Source: Pseudomonas fildesensis
GTDB taxonomy: Bacteria; Pseudomonadota; Gammaproteobacteria; Pseudomonadales; Pseudomonadaceae
Reading direction: 5' to 3'
Assembly (NCBI RefSeq): GCF_001050345.1
Contig: NZ_LFMW01000039.1
Location: 248,001 to 312,000 of the forward strand
Length of the DNA stretch: 64,000 bases
Position 1 is the first letter of the stretch; each line of letters starts with the position of its first letter. The notes beneath the pieces are model-generated. The model ran no database searches. It had not been told where the DNA came from and worked only from the letters and a program-made list of their open reading frames with translations. The position numbers and the translations under genes are program-made. Below are positions 34,938 to 44,203 of the stretch, piece after piece.

Positions 34938-37094
34938 ATGATGGAATCCAATCCAGATACGTTTTCGAAACTATCTGCCACGCGTTACGAAGAGCATATC
35001 TGGCTCTTGCAGCAGCAATACCCCGAACGCATTCTCAAACACCTCAGCGCCTGGCAACTCGACGCGGATATCGATGTTCCAAAGCTTGAGCGGGCGATCA
35101 AGACTGTTATCGAAACTTTGCCTGATCTGAACGCGCGCTATCAGTTCAACGACGACGGTGAAGTGGACAAAGTTCACGCCATTGACTGGCAATCCTGCGT
35201 TGAGCTCATTCGCTCACACTCCGATGCGAACGCCACCGAGCAATTGCTCGCGCAGCAGTCGGCGCCCTGGGATGCGCAAACTCAGCCACCGCTCAGCGCG
35301 CTGATTGTTCAAACCGGGCAGCACGTGATCCTGGCGTTCGTGGTGCACCAGATCCTCGACCAGACTTGCCAGGTAATCGATCTGTATCGCGGGGTGCTGA
35401 ACGCTTATGTCGGGCACTCGGCCAGCGACACACCGTGGTTGCAGCGCCAAGCGGATGGCACTATTAGTGCGCCTGCCGTCAGCGCCCTGCCGGCGACTGC
35501 CAACCATGATGTCGAGGCCATTATCCTTGGCGAATTCCGTGGCGCACTGGCCGAGCCCGACATGCAACTGACGGACGATTTTTTTGATTTCGGCGGCCAT
35601 TCCCTGCTGGCGACCCGCATCATCGGCAAGCTGTTGAGCAACCACGGCATTGAAGTCCAGTTCAATGACTTTTTCAGTGCTCCGTCTGCAGCGGCCCTGG
35701 CATCACGGGCCAACGTCATCGCGCAGAACGATGGGGCAACGGCTGCCAGGAACGTGCCGCAAGACGTGCAAAAAGCACCGTTCGCCCTCGCCCAGGCGTC
35801 CCTCGGCCGAGCCTATGTGGCCTATGAGTTCGGGACGATTTTCAACCTGCCGTTTGCCCTGGACTTTCTCGACGGTGTGGACGAGGCGCTGTTCGAGCAG
35901 GCCTTCAGTGACCTGCTCAAGCGCCACGCGAGCCTGCGCACCACCTTCCACTTTGAGGGCGATGCGGCCTACCAGCAGATCGTGCCAATCGCACAACTGG
36001 CGGACTACAAGTGGTTCTGGTCCAGCCATGAAAGCCTGCGGGCGACCCTGGAAAGCGAGGCCACTTATCAATTCGACCTGTCCCGCGAACTGCCCCTGAG
36101 GGTTCGCTTCATTTACGACGTACAACGCCAGCGCCAGACCCTGTCACTGCTGGTTCATCACATGGCCATTGATGAGTGGTCGCTCAACGTCATGATGGAA
36201 GAGCTGGCACAGGCCTACCTCGCCCGCGCCGCCGACAAGGCACCCACTTGGGCAACACCCGCGCGCTCATTCCATGAGTTTGCGTTGCGCGAGCAGGCCA
36301 CCGGCATCAATCAACAACATCTCGACTATTGGACGAGTATGTTGCGCGATGCCACCCGTGGCTTGACGCTGCCCTCCCCTGGCTCCCAGGCGAGCGCGCC
36401 CATAACGGTATCGTCGAAAGCGCAGTGGTTTGAGATCAAGCCGGACCAGACGCTCACCGACAACCTCTACACCTTCGCCAGGCAGAACAATTCGTCTTTG
36501 TTCGGTGTGGTCTATACCGCCATTGCGCTGTCCCTGCACAAGCTGGGTGACTTGAAAGATCTGGTGATCGGTACCTCGGCTTCCGGCCGTACCGACCCCG
36601 GCTTCTACGAGACGGTGGGCTACTTCACCACGATGGTCGCGCATCGGGTGCAGTTCGATCCCCGGCAAGCCATTGGCGCCCTGGTTGAAAACGTCACCCA
36701 CCTGATCAACGACTCCATGGCCTATGCCGACGTGCCACTGGAACTGATTCAACACGCCCTGGGCATGACGCCCGCCGACGGCCTGCTGTTTGACGTGTAC
36801 ATCCAGATCCACGCCAACAATGCCTTGAACGGTGCCCTGGAAACCCCCGACGCCAGGGCGATCCGCTACCGCCAGATTGACCCGGACAAGAGCCAGTCGA
36901 TGTTCGGGATTCAGTTCGAGATCATGGAAAACATGATTGATGGCAAACGCTCGTTGCGCCTGGTGATTACCTACCTGTCGGACCGCTACAGCGCCGAACA
37001 GATGGCGCGTCTGAGCGCGACGATTGATCAGGTGTTCACGCTGTTCACCATGCCCGATGCTGCCGGCATCGTGGTCGATCACATCCGCGTATAA
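34938..37094 (+). CDS. NRPS: remnant condensation domain - carrier - condensation domain (pseudomonine type)
   Basis: The 718-residue protein begins with a shortened condensation-like region (residues 1-165) whose HHxxxDG motif is degraded to VHQILDQT. A carrier domain follows with a perfect 4'-phosphopantetheine site (FFDFGGHSLLATRIIG, serine near 221). It ends with a full condensation domain with HHMAIDEWS near residue 406. This matches the C1-PCP-C2 half of VibF. It is expected to hold the threonyl or oxazoline intermediate and to join it to N-hydroxyhistamine. The literature uses the names PmsD and PmsG for the NRPS proteins; I cannot tell which this is. Confidence 0.82.
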   Translation: MMESNPDTFSKLSATRYEEHIWLLQQQYPERILKHLSAWQLDADIDVPKLERAIKTVIETLPDLNARYQFNDDGEVDKVHAIDWQSCVELIRSHSDANATEQLLAQQSAPWDAQTQPPLSALIVQTGQHVILAFVVHQILDQTCQVIDLYRGVLNAYVGHSASDTPWLQRQADGTISAPAVSALPATANHDVEAIILGEFRGALAEPDMQLTDDFFDFGGHSLLATRIIGKLLSNHGIEVQFNDFFSAPSAAALASRANVIAQNDGATAARNVPQDVQKAPFALAQASLGRAYVAYEFGTIFNLPFALDFLDGVDEALFEQAFSDLLKRHASLRTTFHFEGDAAYQQIVPIAQLADYKWFWSSHESLRATLESEATYQFDLSRELPLRVRFIYDVQRQRQTLSLLVHHMAIDEWSLNVMMEELAQAYLARAADKAPTWATPARSFHEFALREQATGINQQHLDYWTSMLRDATRGLTLPSPGSQASAPITVSSKAQWFEIKPDQTLTDNLYTFARQNNSSLFGVVYTAIALSLHKLGDLKDLVIGTSASGRTDPGFYETVGYFTTMVAHRVQFDPRQAIGALVENVTHLINDSMAYADVPLELIQHALGMTPADGLLFDVYIQIHANNALNGALETPDARAIRYRQIDPDKSQSMFGIQFEIMENMIDGKRSLRLVITYLSDRYSAEQMARLSATIDQVFTLFTMPDAAGIVVDHIRV

Positions 37095-37137
37095 ACCTCC
37101 AGCCGGATCTTGTTAACAAGACCCGGCATTTCAACTT

Positions 37138-38457
37138 CTACCCTTCATGCATCCCGTAGCGCTGGAACGACGAGCGTTTGGGCAAGCGGTAGTGCGGCTG
37201 GCCCAGCAGCTGGTTGGCAATCGTCGCATTGCGAATGGCGGCAATCCCCAGGTCCGGTGAACCCACGCCATGCTGGAAGATTTCCGCGTTCTGCACAAAA
37301 ATGCGGCCCACGCCTGCATCGCAACGACGCGCCGTAAAATCCTCCTCGACGATGCAGTCACCGTACTCATCGGTTTCCAGCACACCGCCCTTCAGCCGTT
37401 CAAACCACTGCGGCCAGACATGCCCGTAACCCGTGGCCGCCACAATCGCATCGGCTTCGAAGGCGCTGACCTGATCCAGTTCACGGTGCCGGTAGGCAAT
37501 GCGCAGTGTGCCGTCGATATCCTCCACGGTCTCCACCTCGCAGTTGGAAATCAGCGTCAGGCCCGGGTCACTGCCGCCAATCGAACGCTCGTAGATCAGG
37601 TCGTAAATGTCGGCGATGGTCGAGAAACTGATGCCCTTGTACAGCAAGCCCTGCCCCGCCACGATGTCCCGGCGGCGCTCGCGGGGAATGCTGTGGAAGT
37701 ACTCCATATAGGACGGCGTAAAGCACTCCTGCCCAAGCTTTGAATACTCCATGGGGTGAAAGCCCGGCGAACGGGTAACCCAGCGAATCGAAGCGCCCGC
37801 CGCGATGCGTTCCGGGGTCAATTCGTTGAACAGCGCCAGCACGCACTCCGCCGCACTTTGGCCGGACCCGATCACCGTGACCCGCTGACACTGCGCCAGT
37901 TGCGCCTGACGTTTACCGAACTCCGCCGAATGCATCACCGGCGCCGTGCTCTTCACCTGCGCCCACTTCGGCAACAACGGCACGGTGCCTATGCCAATGG
38001 CCAGGTCGCGGCTGTAGTAATGACGTTTGAAGCCCGACACCGACTGGCTCTCGATGAGGAACCGGTCGACGCTGGCGTCATAGCTCACCTCACAGATGTC
38101 TTCCCCGAAGTGGCAGTCGGGCAGTTGCTGCGACGCCCAGCGGCAGTAATGGTCGTATTCGCGGCGAGGCACCTGGAAGTTTTCGTAGTAATAAAACGGG
38201 TAGAGGCGATCGTGCTGATGCAGGTAGTTCAAATAACTCAGCGGGTGCGTGGGGTCGGCCATCGTCACAAGGTCCGCCAGAAACGGAACCTGCAGCGTGG
38301 TACCGGGCAACAGAAGCCCTTCGTGCCAGCGAAACTCTGCTTTGCGATCGAGGAAAATACTTGTCACGCCAGGATGCCTGGACAGTAACGCGGCCAGCCC
38401 GAGATTGAAGGGCCCGATGCCGACTCCGGCAATATCAACATGTGGTGTATCCATCAT
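37138..38457 (-). CDS. FAD/NADPH-dependent histamine N-hydroxylase (lysine/ornithine monooxygenase family)
   Basis: The protein has the FAD motif GVGIGPFNLGLAALL at its start, GTTLQVPFLADLVTMADPTHPLSYLNYL, the NADPH motif VIGSGQSAAECVLAL near 195, and the family's late ATGYGHVWP. These are hallmarks of siderophore N-monooxygenases such as PvdA and BasC. Next to pmsA (histidine decarboxylase), the substrate is most likely histamine, giving N-hydroxyhistamine. The ATG at 38457 is preferred because GGAG lies upstream; in-frame starts at 38472 and 38454 also exist. It runs convergent to the 725-residue NRPS frame with 43 bases between. Confidence 0.87.
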   Translation of the reverse strand: MMDTPHVDIAGVGIGPFNLGLAALLSRHPGVTSIFLDRKAEFRWHEGLLLPGTTLQVPFLADLVTMADPTHPLSYLNYLHQHDRLYPFYYYENFQVPRREYDHYCRWASQQLPDCHFGEDICEVSYDASVDRFLIESQSVSGFKRHYYSRDLAIGIGTVPLLPKWAQVKSTAPVMHSAEFGKRQAQLAQCQRVTVIGSGQSAAECVLALFNELTPERIAAGASIRWVTRSPGFHPMEYSKLGQECFTPSYMEYFHSIPRERRRDIVAGQGLLYKGISFSTIADIYDLIYERSIGGSDPGLTLISNCEVETVEDIDGTLRIAYRHRELDQVSAFEADAIVAATGYGHVWPQWFERLKGGVLETDEYGDCIVEEDFTARRCDAGVGRIFVQNAEIFQHGVGSPDLGIAAIRNATIANQLLGQPHYRLPKRSSFQRYGMHEG

Positions 38458-38539
38458 CCCATCCATCTCCATAGGTACTGGTTGGCAGTGGCACGGCTTT
38501 CAGACGCCCACTGCGCTCATATCAAATTCCGCTACCGGC

Positions 38540-41500
38540 TCAGGCACCCTCGGCCATAAGCAGGCGTTCAACGTCTTGTGCATTGCGGCAACGCAAGAGT
38601 TGCCCGGGTGACAGTGCGACCGAAAAGTCTTCGCGCACCCGCGCCGAAATAGCCTTCAAATGCTGGGGACGCAAGCCCAGGCTAATGAAGTCCACCCCGT
38701 CATTGGCGCCGTCTTCCAGCGACCGACCCAGCACGCTCAGGTATATATCCAGCACCTTGTTGCGCGGGGTCGCGCAAGGTTCGGCGGCGTCATTGGCTGT
38801 TGCGCGGAGCAGGTCGCGCGCCCGCTGGCGATCCGGCTTGCCGTTTTGCGACAGCGGCAACGCATCCACCCTCAGGAACCGCGTCGGTACGTGAGACTGC
38901 GGCAGATGCTGACGGGCATAGTTACGCAACGCGGCGGTCGTCAGCTCGGCAGCGTGCGGCTGAGCGACATACAGCGCACCAATGCCGACCTCGCCCTGGC
39001 GCTGCTCGCCAACATCGACCACCAGCACGTGCCGGACCGCTGGGTGATTGATCAGCTCGATCTCGATATCCGGCAGCGACACGCGCACACCGCGCACCTT
39101 CACATAGCCATTGACCCGGCTGTCGAAGATCAGGGTGCCGTCGCGGCGGTAGCGCCCGCAGTCGCCGGTGCGGAAGGCACGAACGGGCTGACCGTGCTCA
39201 TCGAGCACTGTCACGAACTCGCTCTGGGCCAGCGCGCCGTTTTCCAGGTAGCCCAGTGCGAGGTTGACGCCGGCGGTGTGGATTCGGCCCACCACGCCCA
39301 CAGGGCAATGCGCGCCCTGAGGGTCGAGAACGAAGTAGCGGTTACCCGGCAACGGCCTTCCATAAGGGATCAGCGCACGGTCGTGCGCCGAGATGTCGTG
39401 CCAGATGCTCCAGATCGTGGTTTCCGTCGGCCCGCCCAGGGAAATCAGACGTGACGACGGCAGCAACTCGCGCAACTCGGCAATCACGCCGGGTTTGATG
39501 TAGTCACCGCCCTGGGCAATCAGGCGCAGGCTCTTCAAATCATGTGTCGCGCGGCAAGACAGCAGCATCTCCAGGATCGCCGGCACCGAGCACCACAGTG
39601 TCACCTGATGCCGGGCGATCAACTGGTTCCAGCGCACGGCGTCCTTGTCTTCGCCGGGCTCCGGAAGCACCAGGGTCGCCCCTGCCGTCAGGCAGCCCAA
39701 CACGTCGAACACCGACATGTCATGGTGCAGCGGCGTCACGGACATAAACACATCACACTCGTTCACGGCCCAGTGTTCGAGGGTGCTGCCGATCACGTTG
39801 GCTGTGGCGCGATTGCTCAGCAGCACGCACTTGGGCTTGCCGGTGGTGCCCGAGGTGTAGAGGTAATACGCCGGCGCTTCGCTCAACGACAGGTCATCCA
39901 GCGCGGGCGCGGGCACTGCCGGCCCCGACAGAAGTTCGTCCGGTGTGGCGAAGGGATGTTCGACCGGCTCGCCTTGAGCAATCACCACCAGGTCGGGTCG
40001 ACAGTTTTCCAACAGGTACTGCCGTCGTTCGCCAGGTGCCGAGGCATCAATCGGCACCCAGATCAGGCCGGTCAAGGCGCAGGCCAGGGTCACTATCGTA
40101 TGCTGCGGGCTGCGCGGCAGGCAGATCGCAACCACCTGGCCGCGAGACAATCCGCGCATTTGCAAGGCCGCAATGACCCTGCCTACCGCGTCGCCGAGTT
40201 CGGCGTACGTGAGGTGCTGGTCCCCGGCGATGAGGGCGGTTCGGGTGTTCCCGGGATCAAAGATGTGGCTCGCGATTCGTTCGAGAAAACCCGTTCGCGA
40301 CGCATCACTGAGCGGGCTGTTCAACCGGTAGTGGCGGCTGTCGATAATCGTCGAGGTATCCAGGGCGAACACTGCGCTTGCAGTGACAGCGTTGATGGCC
40401 TTTTCGAGCGCGCTCAAGATATCGCTGACCATCGCAGCGTCCATCACCTCCCGCGCGTAATCGATGTCGAACACCAAAGCCCCTTCGGCGTTGGCCGAGA
40501 AGCGGATATCCATCGCCACTTGAGGCGTCTGGGTCAGCCCGCCACACAGGCTCATGGGGCTGTCCAGCGACGTGACCGGCCAGGAAAACCCGTTGGTGAT
40601 CACCACCGGCAGCACCGGGCCCGGGCCATGGGATTCAAACAGCAATCGCGCCAGGTCCACACCGGAAAATGCCAGATGCTGCAGCCCTTCGAGCACGTCC
40701 ACTTGCAGCTGGGTCGCCCGCTGCGCAAAACCGCCTGGCTCGGCGCTCCAATTGATCGCGATAAAGCTTGAGCGGTTGGCGAATGCACCTGTGGTTTGCG
40801 GCGCAACAGGTACCGCGACACACAAGTCACCCTCATCGACCCAGTGGGACAGCACTTCAAGCACCAGCGCCATCAGGGTGGAGTTCTTGAACAGTCGTTG
40901 CCGCGCGCCCAGTTTGCAGAACGCGCTGAACGCTGGCTTTGGCACCAGCAGGCTCTGTCGCTCATAACGCGAAGCACCCACCTGGTCCAGCGGTGTGGTC
41001 CATGGCAAGCGTGGCGCACCGCTGACGGCGGCGAGTTTGGCTTTCCAGTAAACGGCGTCCGCCTTGCGTTGGTCGGTGAGGTCTTGCGGCTCGGACGCAC
41101 TCTCTGCGACGGGCTCTTCGTCTGTTGCACCGTCGAACAGTTCGACCATCAGCGTGGCGATTGAGCGTCCATCGAGGATCAACGCATCCAGGCGTACAAA
41201 GACGTGTAACTGGTCTTCCGGCAGCTTGAACAGCGTGACGTTCCAGGGCGAACGGTCGAGTTCGAACAGCCCGTGCGCATATGCCTCGCGCACTGCTGCA
41301 ATGTGGGCCAGCGCATCTTCCGGCGACCTCTCGGTGAGATCGACTTCATCCAGGTTCAACTCCCCCACCTCACTGACACGCTGCACGAACTTCTGCGCAT
41401 CGATGTGTGTCCGCAGGCTGGGGTGACGTTGCACCCTCTCGGCCAAACGACCGCGCAGCAGCGCAGGGTCCATGGCGCCGCGGTACTCGCGAAACTCTTG

Positions 41501-42886
41501 CATGGCCACGCCACCGAGTGGCATCTGCGCGCTGCGTCCCAGCAGATAAGCTTGCTGAAGCGAGGTCAATGGCTGCTCGACAACCGCCTGACGCAAGGGT
41601 TGATCCAGCACCGAGGCGCATACCGCGACCTCGCGCACGATTGCCACGAAACGTTCGAACACGTCCGACACCCAGGCCTGCGGCAGCGCATCCAGACGGA
41701 TGTCCCAATTGATCAGAATGCCGCCGTCAGCGCAGGCGATCTGCGCATCGAGTGCCACTTGTGGCCCCTGGGAAATAACCCAGTTCATCGGCCCGAACAC
41801 ACGCCGCACGCGCGTTGAAAGAAGATCGCCACCGGGCATGTCCAGCGCCGCCGTAAACACCACCGGTGCCAGTTGCGGCGTGCCATGGTGGCGGGACAGG
41901 TCGCGCATCAGGTTCACCCCGGGATAGGCGCAATGTTCAAGCAGTTCGACCATCTTGCCCGCCAGTTGCGTACACAGCATGGCCGGGCTGCGGGAGGCCG
42001 CGATATCCACGTCGAGCATCAGTACGTTGGCAAAATCGCCGATCACACGCTCCACGTCATCAACCAGCGGCGGGCGCCAGAACGTGGGGACGTTGAGGCG
42101 AAAGACGCGGTCGCCGGTGTGCGTACCAAGGGCCGTTGCAAACAGCCCCATCATTAAGGTGGACAGGGTGATTCTGCGCTCGCGGGCTACCTGCTGCAGC
42201 GCGTGACGCTCGTCGGGGCCCAGCCATGTACTGAGACGATGACTGCGCGCCTGATCCGGCTGCACGTCGAGAAACGGCAACGTCGGCGCAGGGGCGACGT
42301 CCGCCAGCCGATCACGCCACCAGAGACGGTCGCGCTCGCGGGCCGTTTTCAGTGACGGGTCGGTGCGCGCCTTGTCGTACCAATCGAAGAAAGACGGCGT
42401 AGGCAGCGCGGCGCCTTCGGGGTCCTCGTAGAACTGTGCGAGGTCCTCCATCAACGTGCGGAAACTCGATGGGTCGATGGCGATCATGTCGGTATCGACA
42501 TGCAGGCGGAACGCATCGTCCGCCAACAGGCTCACGGAAAATCGGGCCCCGCCCTCCTGGCTCAGATCCAACTGCTGATGGGTCCATTGCTCACGCTTGG
42601 ACAACAGATGCTGCGTCACTTCCTGCTCGGTCATCGCACGCAGGTCTTCGACCTCAAGCGGCGGTGACGCGTCTGGCGCGGCAATGGATTGCAGTCCTTC
42701 GACATTCACTCTAACCCGCAGCATTGGGTGCAGCAGGCAGACCCGTTCAAGTGCTTTGCGCAGCCGCTCGAGATCAATGGCGAGGCCATCGAACTCGGCA
42801 TACAGATGAGCCGAAACTCTCCCTAAAGACGCATGAGCAGTGCGCCCGATCCAACAGGCGGCTTGCATTGAAGTTAACTCTCTCAT
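38540..42886 (-). CDS. NRPS: cyclisation - cyclisation - adenylation - degenerate carrier
   Basis: The 1448-residue protein starts with a cyclisation domain (residues about 1-430) carrying DMIAIDPSS near 133-141. A second cyclisation domain follows, with DALILDGRS near 568-576. The adenylation domain spans about 880-1380, with YYLYTSGTTGKPK near 1007. A C-terminal carrier-like domain follows. Both Cy motifs fit DxxxxDxxS. In the terminal carrier DFISLGLRPQHL replaces the normal GGHSL, so the phosphopantetheine serine is missing. The protein should activate threonine and form the oxazoline with salicylate, using the carrier of the partner NRPS at 34938-37094. It faces pmsC across a Fur-like site. 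Confidence 0.85.
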   Translation of the reverse strand: MRELTSMQAACWIGRTAHASLGRVSAHLYAEFDGLAIDLERLRKALERVCLLHPMLRVRVNVEGLQSIAAPDASPPLEVEDLRAMTEQEVTQHLLSKREQWTHQQLDLSQEGGARFSVSLLADDAFRLHVDTDMIAIDPSSFRTLMEDLAQFYEDPEGAALPTPSFFDWYDKARTDPSLKTARERDRLWWRDRLADVAPAPTLPFLDVQPDQARSHRLSTWLGPDERHALQQVARERRITLSTLMMGLFATALGTHTGDRVFRLNVPTFWRPPLVDDVERVIGDFANVLMLDVDIAASRSPAMLCTQLAGKMVELLEHCAYPGVNLMRDLSRHHGTPQLAPVVFTAALDMPGGDLLSTRVRRVFGPMNWVISQGPQVALDAQIACADGGILINWDIRLDALPQAWVSDVFERFVAIVREVAVCASVLDQPLRQAVVEQPLTSLQQAYLLGRSAQMPLGGVAMQEFREYRGAMDPALLRGRLAERVQRHPSLRTHIDAQKFVQRVSEVGELNLDEVDLTERSPEDALAHIAAVREAYAHGLFELDRSPWNVTLFKLPEDQLHVFVRLDALILDGRSIATLMVELFDGATDEEPVAESASEPQDLTDQRKADAVYWKAKLAAVSGAPRLPWTTPLDQVGASRYERQSLLVPKPAFSAFCKLGARQRLFKNSTLMALVLEVLSHWVDEGDLCVAVPVAPQTTGAFANRSSFIAINWSAEPGGFAQRATQLQVDVLEGLQHLAFSGVDLARLLFESHGPGPVLPVVITNGFSWPVTSLDSPMSLCGGLTQTPQVAMDIRFSANAEGALVFDIDYAREVMDAAMVSDILSALEKAINAVTASAVFALDTSTIIDSRHYRLNSPLSDASRTGFLERIASHIFDPGNTRTALIAGDQHLTYAELGDAVGRVIAALQMRGLSRGQVVAICLPRSPQHTIVTLACALTGLIWVPIDASAPGERRQYLLENCRPDLVVIAQGEPVEHPFATPDELLSGPAVPAPALDDLSLSEAPAYYLYTSGTTGKPKCVLLSNRATANVIGSTLEHWAVNECDVFMSVTPLHHDMSVFDVLGCLTAGATLVLPEPGEDKDAVRWNQLIARHQVTLWCSVPAILEMLLSCRATHDLKSLRLIAQGGDYIKPGVIAELRELLPSSRLISLGGPTETTIWSIWHDISAHDRALIPYGRPLPGNRYFVLDPQGAHCPVGVVGRIHTAGVNLALGYLENGALAQSEFVTVLDEHGQPVRAFRTGDCGRYRRDGTLIFDSRVNGYVKVRGVRVSLPDIEIELINHPAVRHVLVVDVGEQRQGEVGIGALYVAQPHAAELTTAALRNYARQHLPQSHVPTRFLRVDALPLSQNGKPDRQRARDLLRATANDAAEPCATPRNKVLDIYLSVLGRSLEDGANDGVDFISLGLRPQHLKAISARVREDFSVALSPGQLLRCRNAQDVERLLMAEGA

Positions 42887-42939
42887 GGCTCACTCATATG
42901 ATTGACAAATCTAAATGATTAGCGTCCCCTATTAGAAAC

Positions 42940-42954
42940 AATAATGATTATATT
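42940..42954. promoter_or_regulatory. Fur box between the NRPS gene and pmsC
   Basis: AATAATGATTATATT matches the 7-1-7 Fur pattern TGATAAT-N-ATTATCA closely. It lies in the 115-base divergent region, so it should control both the NRPS gene and pmsCEAB in response to iron. Confidence 0.75.
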
Positions 42955-43001
42955 TCAACATTTAATTTTTTGACTCACTGGCCACGGAGGCTTCCCCCAA
43001 A

Positions 43002-44177
43002 ATGAGAACGGGTACCCTTAGAACGAACGAGATAGATGAGGTGCAAATCTTTGATGAAAAACGAAGTTTTTCATTCACCTCCGGCGACCGCGAGCTAGCG
43101 GTCACCGGGACACTGCAGAGAATCGAAACACCGGCCATTGGCGGTGATGACGCCAATAGCCTGTTTCAAAAAACGATTGCGCAGGCCTTCGATCGAGCGC
43201 GCAAGGCCGGCCAGAGCAACCCTATTATCGTCGGTGCAATCCCCTTCGATCCCACCGAAGCTTCTTGCCTCTACATTCCCGAACACGCGCACTGGCAACC
43301 CCGCAACACCCTCGCGCCAATCACCACGGCAACGTTGCCTGAACTCATCGAACAGAAAAACATCCCGGACGAGCACGCCTTCAAGCGCGCGGTGGAACAC
43401 GCCATCGTCAACTTCCGCCTGAGCGACGTGCGCAAGGCTGTGCTGTCTGTGCAGCGCGAATTGGTCTTCGCTCAGGATGTGGACGTGAATGCCATGCAAA
43501 CCAACCTGCGGGCGCAGAACCCCAGCGGCTATCACTTCCGTGTGCCGATGCCCGATGGTTCTACGCTGATCGGCGTCAGCCCCGAGTTGCTGGTGCGCAA
43601 GGAAGGCCTGAGTTTCCTGTCCAACCCGCTGGCAGGATCGGCCAAGCGCATGGCCGACCCGAAAGCCGACCGCCGCAACGCCGATTGGCTGTCAGCCTCG
43701 GAAAAGGATCATTACGAACACGGTTTTGTGACGCAGGACATCGTCAGCCAACTCGGCGAGCTGTGCACCCAACTGAACGTGCCACGGCGCCCCTCCCTCA
43801 TCAGCACGCCTGCACTCTGGCACCTCTCCACACGCATCGAAGGCACGTTGGCCGACCCGAGCGTGTCGGCCTTGCAGCTTGCCTGCCGCCTGCACCCGAC
43901 GCCCGCCGTCTGCGGCTTTCCCACTGAGCGTGCGCGACGCCTGATCCGCTTCGTCGAGCCCTTTGAGCGCGGCCTGTTCACCGGCATGGTCGGTTGGTGC
44001 GATGCCCAGGGCAATGGCGAATGGGTCGTGACGATCCGTTGCGGCACCGTCAAGCGCAACAGCGTTCGCCTGTTCGCCGGCGCCGGCATCGTCGAAGCGT
44101 CCAGCCCCGACGCCGAATGGACAGAAGTCCAGACCAAACTCGGCACCATGTTGCGCGCCTGTGGATTGGCCCACTAA
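43002..44177 (+). CDS. pmsC: Isochorismate synthase for salicylate (PmsC)
   Basis: The 391-residue protein of the chorismate-binding family has SGYHFRVPMPDGSTLIGVSPELLV near residue 167-190, LSNPLAGSAKRMADPKADRRNA, LHPTPAVCGFP and GLFTGMVGWCDAQGNGEWVVTIRCG. It turns chorismate into isochorismate for PmsB. It is the first gene of pmsCEAB, as described for pseudomonine in P. fluorescens WCS374. GGAGG lies 11 bases before the ATG, a slightly long spacing. Confidence 0.9.
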   Translation: MRTGTLRTNEIDEVQIFDEKRSFSFTSGDRELAVTGTLQRIETPAIGGDDANSLFQKTIAQAFDRARKAGQSNPIIVGAIPFDPTEASCLYIPEHAHWQPRNTLAPITTATLPELIEQKNIPDEHAFKRAVEHAIVNFRLSDVRKAVLSVQRELVFAQDVDVNAMQTNLRAQNPSGYHFRVPMPDGSTLIGVSPELLVRKEGLSFLSNPLAGSAKRMADPKADRRNADWLSASEKDHYEHGFVTQDIVSQLGELCTQLNVPRRPSLISTPALWHLSTRIEGTLADPSVSALQLACRLHPTPAVCGFPTERARRLIRFVEPFERGLFTGMVGWCDAQGNGEWVVTIRCGTVKRNSVRLFAGAGIVEASSPDAEWTEVQTKLGTMLRACGLAH

Positions 44178-44203
44178 CTCGAATTTTCTGACGTGTGAAC
44201 ACT

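Noticed and set aside
42887..43001. PvdS-type promoter box (TAAAT-N16-CGT) ahead of the pms genes
   Set aside because: TAAAT and CGT occur but not at the right spacing.
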